A model generated the notes under the pieces. The model ran no database searches, was not told the DNA's origin, and saw only the letters and a program-made list of their open reading frames with translations. Shown here piece after piece: positions 1-8,346 of a stretch of 64,000 nt of DNA (its first letter is position 1; every line of letters begins with the position of its first letter). Position numbers and translations under genes: made by a program. Source of the stretch: Acidaminococcaceae bacterium (lineage in GTDB: Bacteria; Bacillota; Negativicutes; Acidaminococcales; Acidaminococcaceae); contig JAFQZL010000023.1 in assembly GCA_017405945.1 (NCBI GenBank), forward strand, positions 16,446-80,445, in the 5' to 3' direction.

Positions 1-151
1 CTTCCATAAATTTAGGCGAAGTCGCAATATCCGGCTGTCCGATGTTCAGATGATAAACTTTTTTACCGTTCTTTTTGGCAGCATCTGCATAAGGCACCAG
101 TTTGCGAATCGGAGAAGCCGTCATGCCCAGCGCGCGTTCTGAAATCTTCAT
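1..151 (-). CDS. Class I/II PLP-dependent aminotransferase (N-terminal fragment, cut by window edge)
   Basis: Only the first 50 codons lie in the window; the gene runs off the left edge. The ATG at 149-151 follows a GGGGGAAAG ribosome-binding site. The peptide resembles the N-terminal arm of aspartate/tyrosine-type pyridoxal-phosphate aminotransferases, with 'LNIGQPDI' at residues 35-42, the G-x-P-D turn near the substrate pocket in this family. The substrate cannot be told from this fragment, and the catalytic lysine lies outside the window. Its own promoter (221-250) and a perfect palindrome just upstream of it suggest separately regulated transcription. Confidence 0.85.
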   Translation of the reverse strand, partial: MKISERALGMTASPIRKLVPYADAAKKNGKKVYHLNIGQPDIATSPKFME

Positions 152-220
152 TTTCTTTCCCCCTTTTAAAACAGCAGGTTGAACCCTGCTTCTAAAAAAT
201 GTTAACCCTTATATTTTTAA

Positions 221-250
221 ATTATAAAGCAATCGGCAATAAGCCGCAAA
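221..250 (-). promoter_or_regulatory. Sigma-70-type promoter of the aminotransferase gene
   Basis: On the minus strand TTGCGG (245-250) is followed after 18 bases by a perfect TATAAT (221-226). This lies about 70 bases upstream of the aminotransferase start. A 12-bp inverted repeat sits directly upstream of the -35 box. Confidence 0.6.
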
Positions 251-253
251 AAA

Positions 254-281
254 AATAGTGTAATAGATATTACACTATTTG
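254..281. promoter_or_regulatory. Perfect 12-bp inverted repeat, probable operator
   Basis: Arms AAATAGTGTAAT (254-265) and ATTACACTATTT (270-281) are perfectly complementary around a 4-base centre. The dyad starts 4 bases upstream of the -35 box of the aminotransferase promoter, a position typical of an activator or repressor site. There is no T-run, so it is not a terminator. I do not recognise the regulator; the core TGTAAT-N4-ATTACA resembles generic dimeric helix-turn-helix sites. Confidence 0.55.
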
Positions 282-395
282 TAAAAACGGTCCGGAATCT
301 TCAAAAGTATATTGTACACAAAATACCGGCTTACCGCACCTGTATAAAATTTACTTATAAATCTGCCCCGACCACATAAAATCTGCAAAAATCAT

Positions 396-1358
396 TCAGG
401 TTTTTCTTTCGCCCGGCAGCGGAATCTGTACCAGGATAGTGGCTGCAAACATTACTGCGCATCCCAGCAGTTCCCGGGAACTCATCTGTTCGCCCAGCAA
501 AACCGACCCGGCAATGACAGCAAATACCGACTCCAGGCTCATAAGCAGCGACGCAATGGCAGGATCCGTAAATGTCTGGGCGACAATCTGCAGGGTATAC
601 CCGATGCCGCCCGAAACCACGCCGCAATATAAAATAGGAACCGCGGCAGCCACGATGCCTGCCCAGTTAGGATTTTCGGTAAAAGATGCGATCACAGCGG
701 AAACAATTGCCGCCGTAGCAAACTGGATGGCAGCCAGCTCAACGGCGCTGGCCAGTTTTACAAAATAGTCACAGCATAAAATGTGCCCGCTGAACATCAG
801 CGCGCAGATACAGACCAGAATATCGCCCCGGGTCAGGGTGAAATCTTCTTTCACGCACAACAGATACATGCCGCCCACGCCCAGAAAAACGGCCAGCCAC
901 ACCAGCCATGAATTTTTCTTTTTAAACAAAAGAAAATTCAGAATCGGCACCAGCAACATGTACATGGCCGTGATAAAACCGGCCTTGCCTGCTGTCGTAT
1001 ATACCACGCCCATCTGCTGGAATACGCTTCCTGCCGTTAAAAACAGTCCGCAGCAGATGCCACCCTTCCATGTCCGGCTCCACTGCGACTTACTTTCCCC
1101 TCCCTGCGGTGTTAAACGCCCTGCCGTTCCATGTACCGGGGTTCCGGCATCAGTCTGCCTCGCAATACCTTTACTGTTCCTTTGCCGCAAGACAAAAGCC
1201 AGCGCGCCCACCATCACCGCGGCCAGTGCCATACGCGCCGCATTAAATGTAACCGGTTCTATGCTGTCCATGCCCACGCGCTGGAACACAAAAGCCGTGC
1301 CCCAGATCATCGCGGTCAGCAGCAGCAAAAGATTGCCTAACACTTGTTTATTCTTCAT
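396..1358 (-). CDS. EamA/DMT-family transporter
   Basis: A 320-residue integral membrane protein of the drug/metabolite transporter superfamily, with about ten hydrophobic segments in two EamA repeats. The N-terminal 'AMIWGTAFVFQR' and the C-terminal 'SLESVFAVIAGSVLLGEQ' are typical of the family, which mostly exports metabolites or amino acids across the inner membrane. I chose the ATG at 1356-1358 because family similarity begins there and AGGGAAC lies just upstream; a longer reading starts inside the previous gene. An unusually long hydrophilic loop (residues about 59-99) interrupts the region between the second and third helices. It follows the metallophosphoesterase gene by 8 bases, so they are probably co-transcribed. 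The substrate is unknown. Confidence 0.85.
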   Translation of the reverse strand: MKNKQVLGNLLLLLTAMIWGTAFVFQRVGMDSIEPVTFNAARMALAAVMVGALAFVLRQRNSKGIARQTDAGTPVHGTAGRLTPQGGESKSQWSRTWKGGICCGLFLTAGSVFQQMGVVYTTAGKAGFITAMYMLLVPILNFLLFKKKNSWLVWLAVFLGVGGMYLLCVKEDFTLTRGDILVCICALMFSGHILCCDYFVKLASAVELAAIQFATAAIVSAVIASFTENPNWAGIVAAAVPILYCGVVSGGIGYTLQIVAQTFTDPAIASLLMSLESVFAVIAGSVLLGEQMSSRELLGCAVMFAATILVQIPLPGERKT

Positions 1359-1366
1359 CAGGTTCC

Positions 1367-2470
1367 CTACTTCAATGTAATCACAACGATTTCCGGCGTG
1401 CTGCCGATGCGCACCGGCGAACCCCACAGGCCATAGCCGCAGGAAGCAACGCCAAGCATGTTGCCGAACTTTTTGCTGCCGTAATCCAGCAGATACATAC
1501 GTTTCGTTACCAAATTAAGCGGAGCCTGCTGACCACCGTGGGTATGCCCCGCCATATATAAATCATAGCCGGCCTTCTCCGCTTCCAAAAAGCGCCGGGG
1601 CTGATGTTCCAACAGTAAATTAGCCATACCGGGATCTATTCCCGCCAGTTTTTCCAGATACGGATTGCGCGGTTCGCTGCGATAGTCTTCCAGACCGACC
1701 AGATGCACACCGCAGGGTAAATCTACCGCTTCGTCCACCAACATGTGGAAGCCGACGGACTTAAACAGTTCCAGCTCTTCCCGTACCCGGCCGCTGAAAT
1801 GGTCATGGTTTCCCAAAATCGCATAGATACCATATTTGCTTTTAATATTCTGCAACGGTTCGTAGCTTTTCTCACGCAGCACATAGTCCAGGTTATTGTC
1901 CACCTGGTCCCCGCCAAACAACACCACGTCTGCATTCTGGCGGTTAATAAGTTCCGTAAGTTCTGCTGCGTATTGCCGGCCAAACAGGGCACCCAGATGG
2001 ATATCCGTCACAAGCACAATCTTCACCGGCTGGGACAGATTCTTTCCGGTATCATGCTCCACCGCCCGCACAACAGGATGCAACGCGTTCCAGCCACCAT
2101 AAGCAAGGATTGCTATTACAGCAACAAAAGCCCCTTTGGCATAAAGGTTGTATGCCTGTTGCCAGAAAGTCCCGCTTCCGGCAAGCAGGCCGGCTAATCG
2201 CAATACCAGATATAAAATACCCGCATAGGCAGAATAATGGAAAAAAGCCAGCCAGTACCCTCCCAAAAAGGCAAAGGGCCTTATTAACCGGGGATCCGCA
2301 GCAAAGGACGGTCCCCACACGTTGACAGCGCAAAACAGCAACGGCAAACACAGAAAGAAGCACAAAACAAAAGCGTGGTTTAAAAACGTAAAACCACGCC
2401 GGTACATCAGCCAATATAGACCGGTCAGCAGTACCCCTACCGCTGACCAAAAATAGAAAAACCTTCTCAT
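1367..2470 (-). CDS. Membrane-anchored metallophosphoesterase (YkuE/YaeI-like)
   Basis: The 367-residue protein begins with four hydrophobic segments (roughly residues 6-24, 30-52, 66-98 and 113-128). A cytoplasmic calcineurin-like phosphoesterase domain follows. The metal-binding motifs are complete: 'TDIHLG' (155-160), 'GGDQVD' (186-191), 'GNHDHF' (220-225) and 'GHTHGGQ' (308-314). Members of this group are dinuclear metal hydrolases; some act on UDP-diacylglucosamine or other phosphodiesters, but the substrate here is not evident. The DMT transporter gene follows after 8 bases. The multi-helix N-terminal domain is larger than the single anchor of YkuE. Confidence 0.85.
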   Translation of the reverse strand: MRRFFYFWSAVGVLLTGLYWLMYRRGFTFLNHAFVLCFFLCLPLLFCAVNVWGPSFAADPRLIRPFAFLGGYWLAFFHYSAYAGILYLVLRLAGLLAGSGTFWQQAYNLYAKGAFVAVIAILAYGGWNALHPVVRAVEHDTGKNLSQPVKIVLVTDIHLGALFGRQYAAELTELINRQNADVVLFGGDQVDNNLDYVLREKSYEPLQNIKSKYGIYAILGNHDHFSGRVREELELFKSVGFHMLVDEAVDLPCGVHLVGLEDYRSEPRNPYLEKLAGIDPGMANLLLEHQPRRFLEAEKAGYDLYMAGHTHGGQQAPLNLVTKRMYLLDYGSKKFGNMLGVASCGYGLWGSPVRIGSTPEIVVITLK

Positions 2471-2521
2471 AGTCTACTGATTGTCACCTCTGAAAATCAC
2501 AAAGAGTTACAGCAAATTCCG

Positions 2522-3295
2522 TTAAATATCCTGATTCCGGATCTCTTCCAGCAAAAATTCGTTTTTTACTTTAATGTAAGTACCTTTCATTCCCAGCGAT
2601 TTGGTTTCAATCAGGTTAGCGCTTTCAAATTTGCGCAACGCGTTCACGATGACAGAACGGGTAATACCTACCCTGTCAGCAATTTTTGACGCAACCAGAA
2701 TTCCTTCTGTTCCGTTCAGTTCTGCCAGAATGTTAACGATAGCTTCCCATTCGGAGAAAGAAAGAGTGGAGAAAGCGATCTGCACGCTGGCTTTCTTTTG
2801 TGCGTTTTCCTTTACCTGAACTTCGCGTTCCCGCAGGATTTCCACACCGATCACCGCTGCCGCATATTCTGCCAGCAACAGGTCATCGTCATTAAAATCC
2901 CTGTCATAACGGGCCAGAATCAGGGTTGCGATGCGTTCGCCATTGCCGTTGACCGGTACGATCGTAGTGCGTTTTTCCCCATATATACACTTCTTCGTGT
3001 CAATAAACGAACACTTCTGTTCTTTGTGGCTGATGTTGGGATTGGTTTCCGTTGTCTCCCTGACAAATTCCATGTACTTTTCCGGGAAACGCTGGTTCAC
3101 CAACACCATATCGCGCATCACATCGCATTCAAATTCATCCATCAGGCCGTAGCCCATAATTTTTCCGTCTATGTCAATCACATAAACATTGCTGGAAATC
3201 AGGTTACGCAATAATAACGCAACTTCTTTATATTTGACGCGTTCCCCGTTCTGCATCAGTCTGTTCAGGATACGGGCTTTTTCCAATAACTTCAT
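2522..3295 (-). CDS. codY: GTP-sensing global transcriptional regulator CodY
   Basis: The 257-residue protein matches CodY end to end, close to the usual 255-262 residues. The N-terminal GAF-like domain (about 1-155) binds branched-chain amino acids in known homologues. The C-terminal winged helix-turn-helix (about 201-222, 'ASKIADRVGITRSVIVNALR') is strongly conserved. CodY senses GTP and branched-chain amino acids and represses genes for nutrient scavenging and amino-acid synthesis. The start has a clear GGAGG site 8 bases upstream. It is the last gene of the dprA-topA-trmFO-xerC-codY block, 32 bases after xerC. In Bacillus the hslVU (clpQY) genes lie between xerC and codY; here they are missing. 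A CodY-box-like sequence lies upstream of xerC (4388-4402). Confidence 0.96.
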   Translation of the reverse strand: MKLLEKARILNRLMQNGERVKYKEVALLLRNLISSNVYVIDIDGKIMGYGLMDEFECDVMRDMVLVNQRFPEKYMEFVRETTETNPNISHKEQKCSFIDTKKCIYGEKRTTIVPVNGNGERIATLILARYDRDFNDDDLLLAEYAAAVIGVEILREREVQVKENAQKKASVQIAFSTLSFSEWEAIVNILAELNGTEGILVASKIADRVGITRSVIVNALRKFESANLIETKSLGMKGTYIKVKNEFLLEEIRNQDI

Positions 3296-3327
3296 TCACA
3301 CACCTCCAAATTTAAAACCGTTTACGT

Positions 3328-4254
3328 TTATGCCCTCGGGAATTTTTTCTGATAGACTTTATTGATTCTCTCATTGGTAATATGGGTATATATCTGGGTC
3401 GTGGACAGACTTGCGTGCCCTAACAGTTCCTGAACCGCACGCAAATCAGCCCCGTGTTCCAGCAAATGGGTGGCAAACGTATGCCGGATGGTATGGGGAC
3501 TGACGTTTTTCTGCAACGCCAGCTTCTGTACGTACTTATCCAGAATCCGGCGGACGCTCCGGTCCGTCAGCGCTCCACCCCGGTTATTCACAAAAACATA
3601 CTGATGCTCGTCCACATGATATTTGACCATCAGGGGGGACCTGCTTTGGGCATAATAGCGGAGAAACGCTTCTTTACAGGTATGCCCGATGGGGACGATG
3701 CGATCCTTATTGCCTTTTCCATGCAACAGGACAAAAAGCCCGCTCAGGTCCACATCTGCCAGCCGCAGACCGGCCAGTTCTGACACACGGCAACCCGTAG
3801 CATACAGCATCTCCAGAACTGCCTGGTCACGCAGTCCCAGAGGCGTAGCGTCAGGCAGGTCCAGCAGGGAATCGATTTCCATTTCCTCCAGAAATACCGG
3901 AAGCCTTTTATCCAGTTTCGGCGTACGGACCTTGGTAAAAGGATTCTGATCTACATATTCTTCCCGTAATAAAAACTTGTAAAAAGAACGCAGGGACGAA
4001 ATCCGTCTGGCAATGGTCCGTCTTGCATAATTCTCATGATTCAGCCTGGCAAGATAGGAGCGGATATGAATGACCTGAACCTCTTTCCAGTTAAAGCCCG
4101 CTCCGGCTTTGGCAGACATAAACTGCTCAAAATCGGAAATATCCCGCCGGTAATTCTCTCCGGTCAGCCTGGATCCATTCTTTTCTACCAGTATATAATT
4201 ATAAAACTTTTCAGCCCATTCTTTGCGCAACTCTGCTTGCAGCAATAAATCCAC
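3328..4254 (-). CDS. xerC: Tyrosine recombinase XerC (chromosome dimer resolution)
   Basis: A 308-residue site-specific recombinase of the phage integrase family. An N-terminal SAM-like DNA-binding domain (about 15-100) precedes the catalytic domain. The catalytic residues are all present: R156 ('GCRVSEL'), a lysine in 'HGKGNKDR' (about 178-185), H254 and R257 in 'HTIRHTF', H280 in 'LGHASL' and the nucleophile Y289 in 'TQIYTH'. Xer recombinases resolve chromosome dimers at dif sites at the division septum. Its position between trmFO and codY matches Bacillus codV (XerC) and argues against a phage or integron integrase. Confidence 0.92.
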   Translation of the reverse strand: MDLLLQAELRKEWAEKFYNYILVEKNGSRLTGENYRRDISDFEQFMSAKAGAGFNWKEVQVIHIRSYLARLNHENYARRTIARRISSLRSFYKFLLREEYVDQNPFTKVRTPKLDKRLPVFLEEMEIDSLLDLPDATPLGLRDQAVLEMLYATGCRVSELAGLRLADVDLSGLFVLLHGKGNKDRIVPIGHTCKEAFLRYYAQSRSPLMVKYHVDEHQYVFVNNRGGALTDRSVRRILDKYVQKLALQKNVSPHTIRHTFATHLLEHGADLRAVQELLGHASLSTTQIYTHITNERINKVYQKKFPRA

Positions 4255-4334
4255 TCCCCCGGAAACCTTAAGCCGAATAAAACGAGATAAGATTTATTTT
4301 ATAACTAAAAAATCAACTTACTCTATACTATCAC

Positions 4335-4363
4335 ATACTACCACGAGTTTAGAAAATAAGCAA
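4335..4363 (-). promoter_or_regulatory. Probable promoter of xerC-codY
   Basis: On the minus strand TTGCTT (4358-4363) and TAGTAT (4335-4340) are 17 bases apart, with an extended TGG in front of the -10 box. The predicted start lies about 75 bases upstream of xerC. This suggests xerC-codY can be transcribed independently of trmFO. Confidence 0.45.
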
Positions 4364-4387
4364 ATTTATTTTTTTAATTTTAATATG

Positions 4388-4402
4388 AATTTTTCGAATA
4401 TT
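4388..4402. promoter_or_regulatory. CodY-box-like palindrome upstream of xerC-codY
   Basis: AATTTTTCGAATATT differs at three positions from the published CodY consensus AATTTTCWGAAAATT and sits within an AT-rich dyad centred on GAATATTC. It lies about 25 bases upstream of the -35 box of the xerC-codY promoter. Autoregulation by CodY is inference; the region is AT-rich and chance matches are possible. Confidence 0.3.
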
Positions 4403-4439
4403 CAAAAATGGTGTTCTTTAAAAAAATGAACGGAACAAC

Positions 4440-5789
4440 TTACTCTCGGTTCCCCAGCCCGGAACACCGTACCGTCACCTGTCCAAATGCCTGCAGCGCC
4501 CTCTGGGACAACAGCTCATTCCGGAATCTTCTTTTGCGCACTTTTTTTCCCAGGGGCGGCATGATGCCGTAATTCACATTCATAGGCTGGAAGTCCGTAA
4601 TGGCAGGATTACTGATATAATGAGCCAGAGCACCCATGGCCGTAACTTCCGGGAAATCAACAGGGGGCAGCCCCTGCAGCGCGCATACAGCCTGAATACC
4701 AGCCATCAGACCGGACGCCGCAGATTCCACATAACCCTCTACCCCCGTCATCTGTCCGGCAAAAAAGAACCTGGGATTTATCCGCAGACGGAAATCTGCA
4801 TTCAGCAGTTGGGGCGAATTCAGGTAGGTGTTTTTGTGCATCACGCCGTAGCGTACAAACTCCGCATTTTCCAGACCGGGAATCATACGGAACACCCGTT
4901 TCTGTTCCGGCCATTTCAGATGGGTCTGGAAGCCTACCAGATTGTACAGCGTACCCGCTGCGTTATCCTGTCGCAGCTGTACGACCGCGTATGCTTCCTT
5001 CCCGGTGCGGGGATCCCTCAGGCCGATGGGCTTCAGAGGCCCAAAGCGCATGGTGTCCTCACCCCGGTATGCCATCTCTTCAATGGGCATGCAACCTTCA
5101 AACACATTATGTTCAAAATCTTTGACTTCAGCCGTTTCAGCTGCTTTTAAGGCTTCATAAAACGCAATGTACTCTTCTTTTGCGTAAAAGGGGCAGTTAA
5201 GATACGCCGCTTCCCCTTTGTCATAACGGGACGCACGGAAAATAATATCGTAATCCAGGGAGTCCCCTTCCACAATAGGAGCCGCCGCGTCAAAGAAATG
5301 CAGATACTCCGCCTTGATGATACGCTGGATTGCTTCACTCAGGGCCGGGGAAGTCAGGGGACCGCTGGCAAAAATGACCAGGCCTTCCATACTTTCCGGG
5401 TCTGTCACTTCTTCTTCCACCACCGTTACTAACGGATGTTCCCGGATAAAAGTTGTTATCGTTTTTGCAAACAGGTCCCTGTCTACCGCCAGGGCGCCGC
5501 CTGCCGGAACCCGGTTGGCGTCGGCAGCCTTCATAATGATGGACTCCAACCGGCGCATCTCTTCTTTCAGGAGGCCGACCGCGTTTTCCACGTTGGCAGC
5601 CCGGAAGGAGTTGCTGCAAACCAGTTCCGCAAAAAATCCCGTTTTGTGTGCCGGACTGGATTTGCCCGGGCGCATCTCGTGCAGGATGACCGGAAAACCC
5701 CGTCGGACAAGTTGCCAGGTCGCTTCGCTTCCCGCAAGACCGGCCCCGATCACATGAATCGGCCGGTTCGAATTTATAAACTGTTCCAT
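4440..5789 (-). CDS. trmFO: Folate/FAD-dependent tRNA (uracil-54) methyltransferase
   Basis: The 449-residue flavoprotein makes 5-methyluridine at position 54 of tRNA with methylenetetrahydrofolate as carbon donor. The N-terminal FAD-binding fold is shown by 'GAGLAGSEA' (15-23) and 'HEMRP' (37-41). Two cysteines correspond to the redox/nucleophilic pair of this family: C58 in 'LVCSNSF' and C233 in 'FEGCMPIEE'. Length is normal for the family. A GGGAAG site precedes the ATG. Located between topA and xerC as in Bacillus. A GC-rich hairpin (5879-5908) lies between topA and this gene. Confidence 0.95.
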   Translation of the reverse strand: MEQFINSNRPIHVIGAGLAGSEATWQLVRRGFPVILHEMRPGKSSPAHKTGFFAELVCSNSFRAANVENAVGLLKEEMRRLESIIMKAADANRVPAGGALAVDRDLFAKTITTFIREHPLVTVVEEEVTDPESMEGLVIFASGPLTSPALSEAIQRIIKAEYLHFFDAAAPIVEGDSLDYDIIFRASRYDKGEAAYLNCPFYAKEEYIAFYEALKAAETAEVKDFEHNVFEGCMPIEEMAYRGEDTMRFGPLKPIGLRDPRTGKEAYAVVQLRQDNAAGTLYNLVGFQTHLKWPEQKRVFRMIPGLENAEFVRYGVMHKNTYLNSPQLLNADFRLRINPRFFFAGQMTGVEGYVESAASGLMAGIQAVCALQGLPPVDFPEVTAMGALAHYISNPAITDFQPMNVNYGIMPPLGKKVRKRRFRNELLSQRALQAFGQVTVRCSGLGNRE

Positions 5790-5878
5790 AATGTTCTTCC
5801 CATCACTGCTGAATCATACTATAAACCGCCAAAAAACCGTGTCCTGTGTTTTCATACTGCGGTTTTTTTGAAAATGGA

Positions 5879-5908
5879 CAGGAGGATGGGTCTTCTCTCA
5901 TCCTCCTG
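5879..5908. repeat. Perfect 10-bp inverted repeat between topA and trmFO
   Basis: CAGGAGGATG (5879-5888) and CATCCTCCTG (5899-5908) form a GC-rich stem with a 10-base loop. On the minus strand it follows topA and is trailed by TCCATTTTC, only weakly T-rich, so it could attenuate transcription from topA into trmFO or act as a processing or stability element. A second, AT-rich dyad (about 5831-5868) lies beside it. Confidence 0.4.
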
Positions 5909-6017
5909 CAGGTTTAACCGTTTCTTCTGTTATTTTGATTCAAAATGCCGCCTGCTATGGCAGACGATGTTTAAACAATGATTCACGTTTCCTTACTAAG
6001 TATCACAGCAGCGGCGT

Positions 6018-8240
6018 TTATTCTTCTGCTTTCTTTACCACTTTTCTGACACCAGTTTTCTTTGTTCTTTTCTTTTTTGCAGTTTTTCTTTTCGCTGTTT
6101 TCTTTTCCGTAACTACAGTCCCGTCATCCATAAGCGAGGCCGTTGTCACCTTTTTCCTGCGTCCCACACGCTTGGGCGCAGCATTGGTGCACTCCGGATC
6201 GGAACAGAAATATTTTACCCTGCCATTACTCTCAGTCCGCTCCAGCAACTGCTTGCCGCAAACCGGACAGGGTTTGTCAGTAGGTTTATCCCAGGAAGTA
6301 AAATCGCAGCCAGGATAATGCTCGCAACCGTAGAAGACACGTCCTGTTTTAGTCCGGCGCTGCGTCACCTCACCGCCGCACTTGGGACAGGGCACGCCGA
6401 TTGTTACCAGCAGAGGTTTGGTATTATGGCACTGGGGAAAACCCGAGCAGGCCTGGAACTTGCCAAAACGTCCTTCGCGGATGACCATGTCCCTGCCGCA
6501 CAGTTCACATTTTTCACCGCTTAACTGCAACGGGGGCGGATCCTTGGGAATCACCCTGTCCGCTTCTTCCAGCAGCTGTTCAAAGGGTTTGTAAAAATCG
6601 GCAAGCGTTTTTTCTTTTTCCACCTGATGGGCCGCAATCGCGTCCAGTTCGTTCTCCATACGGGCAGAATACGGGATGTTGATGATGTCACCGAAATGAC
6701 CCGTCAGCATATCCGCCACTTTGACACCTAACTCAGTAGCCATCAGCTTTTTACCGTCCCGGACTACATAACCCCGGGTCTGGATTGTCTGGATAATGGG
6801 CGAATACGTGGAAGGACGCCCGATTCCTTCCTCTTCCATCTTCCTTACCAGGGAAGCTTCCGTGTAATGTGCCGGGGGCTCGGTGAAATGCTGTTCGCCG
6901 GGCAGTACTTTATACAGGGTCAGCACGGTACCGGATTTAATAAAGGGAACCTCTGCCTGCTTCTCCGCGCTCAGGTCTTTCTTATCCGCCAGGCACAGGT
7001 GACCGTCAAAGGTCATAACAGAACCTGTTGCTTTTAATTCGTAGGCGCCGGCTCCGATAGTCAGCGCAGTCTGTTCAAATTCAGCCGGCGCCATCTGGCT
7101 GGCAACGGTGCGGTCCCAGATCAGCTTGTACAGACGGTACTGTTCTTTCGTCAGGTACGGCTCTACATCCTCAGGCTTCCTTTCGATGGAAGTGGGACGG
7201 ATAGCCTCATGGGCATCCTGTGCGTTGCTCTTATTACTGAAAACGTTGGGGTTTTCCGGGCAGTATTTGTCGCCGAAATCCTGCTTTACCAGTTCGCGGA
7301 CTGCGTCTACTGCTTCTGCAGCCAGACGGGTAGAATCGGTTCTCATATAAGTAATAAGACCGGCAGAGCTTTTGCCGATGCTGATTCCTTCATACAGCTG
7401 CTGGGCTACCATCATAGTCCGGCGGGTCGTGAAGTTCAGCTTATGGGAAGCTTCCTGCTGCAGCGTGCTGGTTGTGAACGGCGGCAGCGCACGGCGGGAA
7501 ACTTTTTTACGGAAGGCAGCTTCTACTTTGTAAGCCGTCTGTTTCAGGTCGTTTTCCACTGCCAGCGCTTCCCGGGCATTGCGCATTTCCAGTTTAACGC
7601 CGTTCTTTTTGACGGCTTCCGCTTCAAACAAAGGAGACCCGGCCTCCTCACGCAACTTTGTTTTGATGGTCCAGAACTCTTCCGGAACAAATTCGGCAAT
7701 TTGTTTATCACGGTCAGCAATGATTTTTACCGCTACTGACTGCACACGACCGGCGCTCAGCCCCTTGCGCACCTTACGCCAGAGCAGCGGGCTCAGCTTA
7801 TACCCTACCAGACGATCAATAATGCGGCGGGTCTGCTGCGCGTCAACCATAGACATATTGATGGGACGGGGATGTTTTAACGCTTCCTTCACTGCGCCGG
7901 AGGTAATTTCATGGAACTCGATCCGGCAGGGGGATTTATCATCCAGCCCGAGAATATGAGCCAGATGCCAGCTGATTGCTTCCCCTTCCCGGTCAGGGTC
8001 AGTTGCCAGATACACATTATCCGCTTTGGCCGCTTCTGCTTTTAATTCGCGGATCAAATCCCCTTTACCCCTGATATTGATGTACTTCGGTGTAAAATTG
8101 TTCTCTACATCCACACCCAGCGTACTCTTGGGCAGGTCACGCAAGTGACCCATAGATGCTTTTACCGCATAATTCTTACCTAAAATCCTGGTAATCGTCC
8201 TGGATTTTGTCGGTGATTCAACAATAATCAGATTCTTCAT
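6018..8240 (-). CDS. topA: DNA topoisomerase I (type IA)
   Basis: The 740-residue enzyme relaxes negative supercoils. The Toprim domain carries 'IVESPTK' (5-11) and 'DPDREGEA' (81-88). The catalytic tyrosine is Y298 in 'LITYMRTDST'. Three C-terminal four-cysteine zinc ribbons follow ('CELCGRD', 'CPKCGGE' and 'CPVCGKQ' with their partner cysteines). The protein ends in a very lysine-rich tail ('KRKTAKKKRTKK') typical of nucleic-acid-binding extensions. The ATG at 8238-8240 has a GGGAGGAT site; the longer upstream reading lacks one. It follows dprA, as in many Firmicutes. Confidence 0.96.
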   Translation of the reverse strand: MKNLIIVESPTKSRTITRILGKNYAVKASMGHLRDLPKSTLGVDVENNFTPKYINIRGKGDLIRELKAEAAKADNVYLATDPDREGEAISWHLAHILGLDDKSPCRIEFHEITSGAVKEALKHPRPINMSMVDAQQTRRIIDRLVGYKLSPLLWRKVRKGLSAGRVQSVAVKIIADRDKQIAEFVPEEFWTIKTKLREEAGSPLFEAEAVKKNGVKLEMRNAREALAVENDLKQTAYKVEAAFRKKVSRRALPPFTTSTLQQEASHKLNFTTRRTMMVAQQLYEGISIGKSSAGLITYMRTDSTRLAAEAVDAVRELVKQDFGDKYCPENPNVFSNKSNAQDAHEAIRPTSIERKPEDVEPYLTKEQYRLYKLIWDRTVASQMAPAEFEQTALTIGAGAYELKATGSVMTFDGHLCLADKKDLSAEKQAEVPFIKSGTVLTLYKVLPGEQHFTEPPAHYTEASLVRKMEEEGIGRPSTYSPIIQTIQTRGYVVRDGKKLMATELGVKVADMLTGHFGDIINIPYSARMENELDAIAAHQVEKEKTLADFYKPFEQLLEEADRVIPKDPPPLQLSGEKCELCGRDMVIREGRFGKFQACSGFPQCHNTKPLLVTIGVPCPKCGGEVTQRRTKTGRVFYGCEHYPGCDFTSWDKPTDKPCPVCGKQLLERTESNGRVKYFCSDPECTNAAPKRVGRRKKVTTASLMDDGTVVTEKKTAKRKTAKKKRTKKTGVRKVVKKAEE

Positions 8241-8346
8241 ATATCCTCCCATAAAATGATTTGGGTAATTAACCGGTTCAAAAAACAAGCCTTGTGTGAC
8301 GGATACAGCCAACAACCGTTGGCTCTGAATAAAACAATCACCTTAA

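Noticed and set aside
3328..4254. Integrase of a mobile element
   Set aside because: The tyrosine recombinase sits in the conserved trmFO-xerC-codY order without attachment sites or phage genes, fitting housekeeping XerC.
5760..5775. GGTTCGAAT resembling a tRNA T-loop
   Set aside because: It lies in the first codons of trmFO; no cloverleaf can be built around it.
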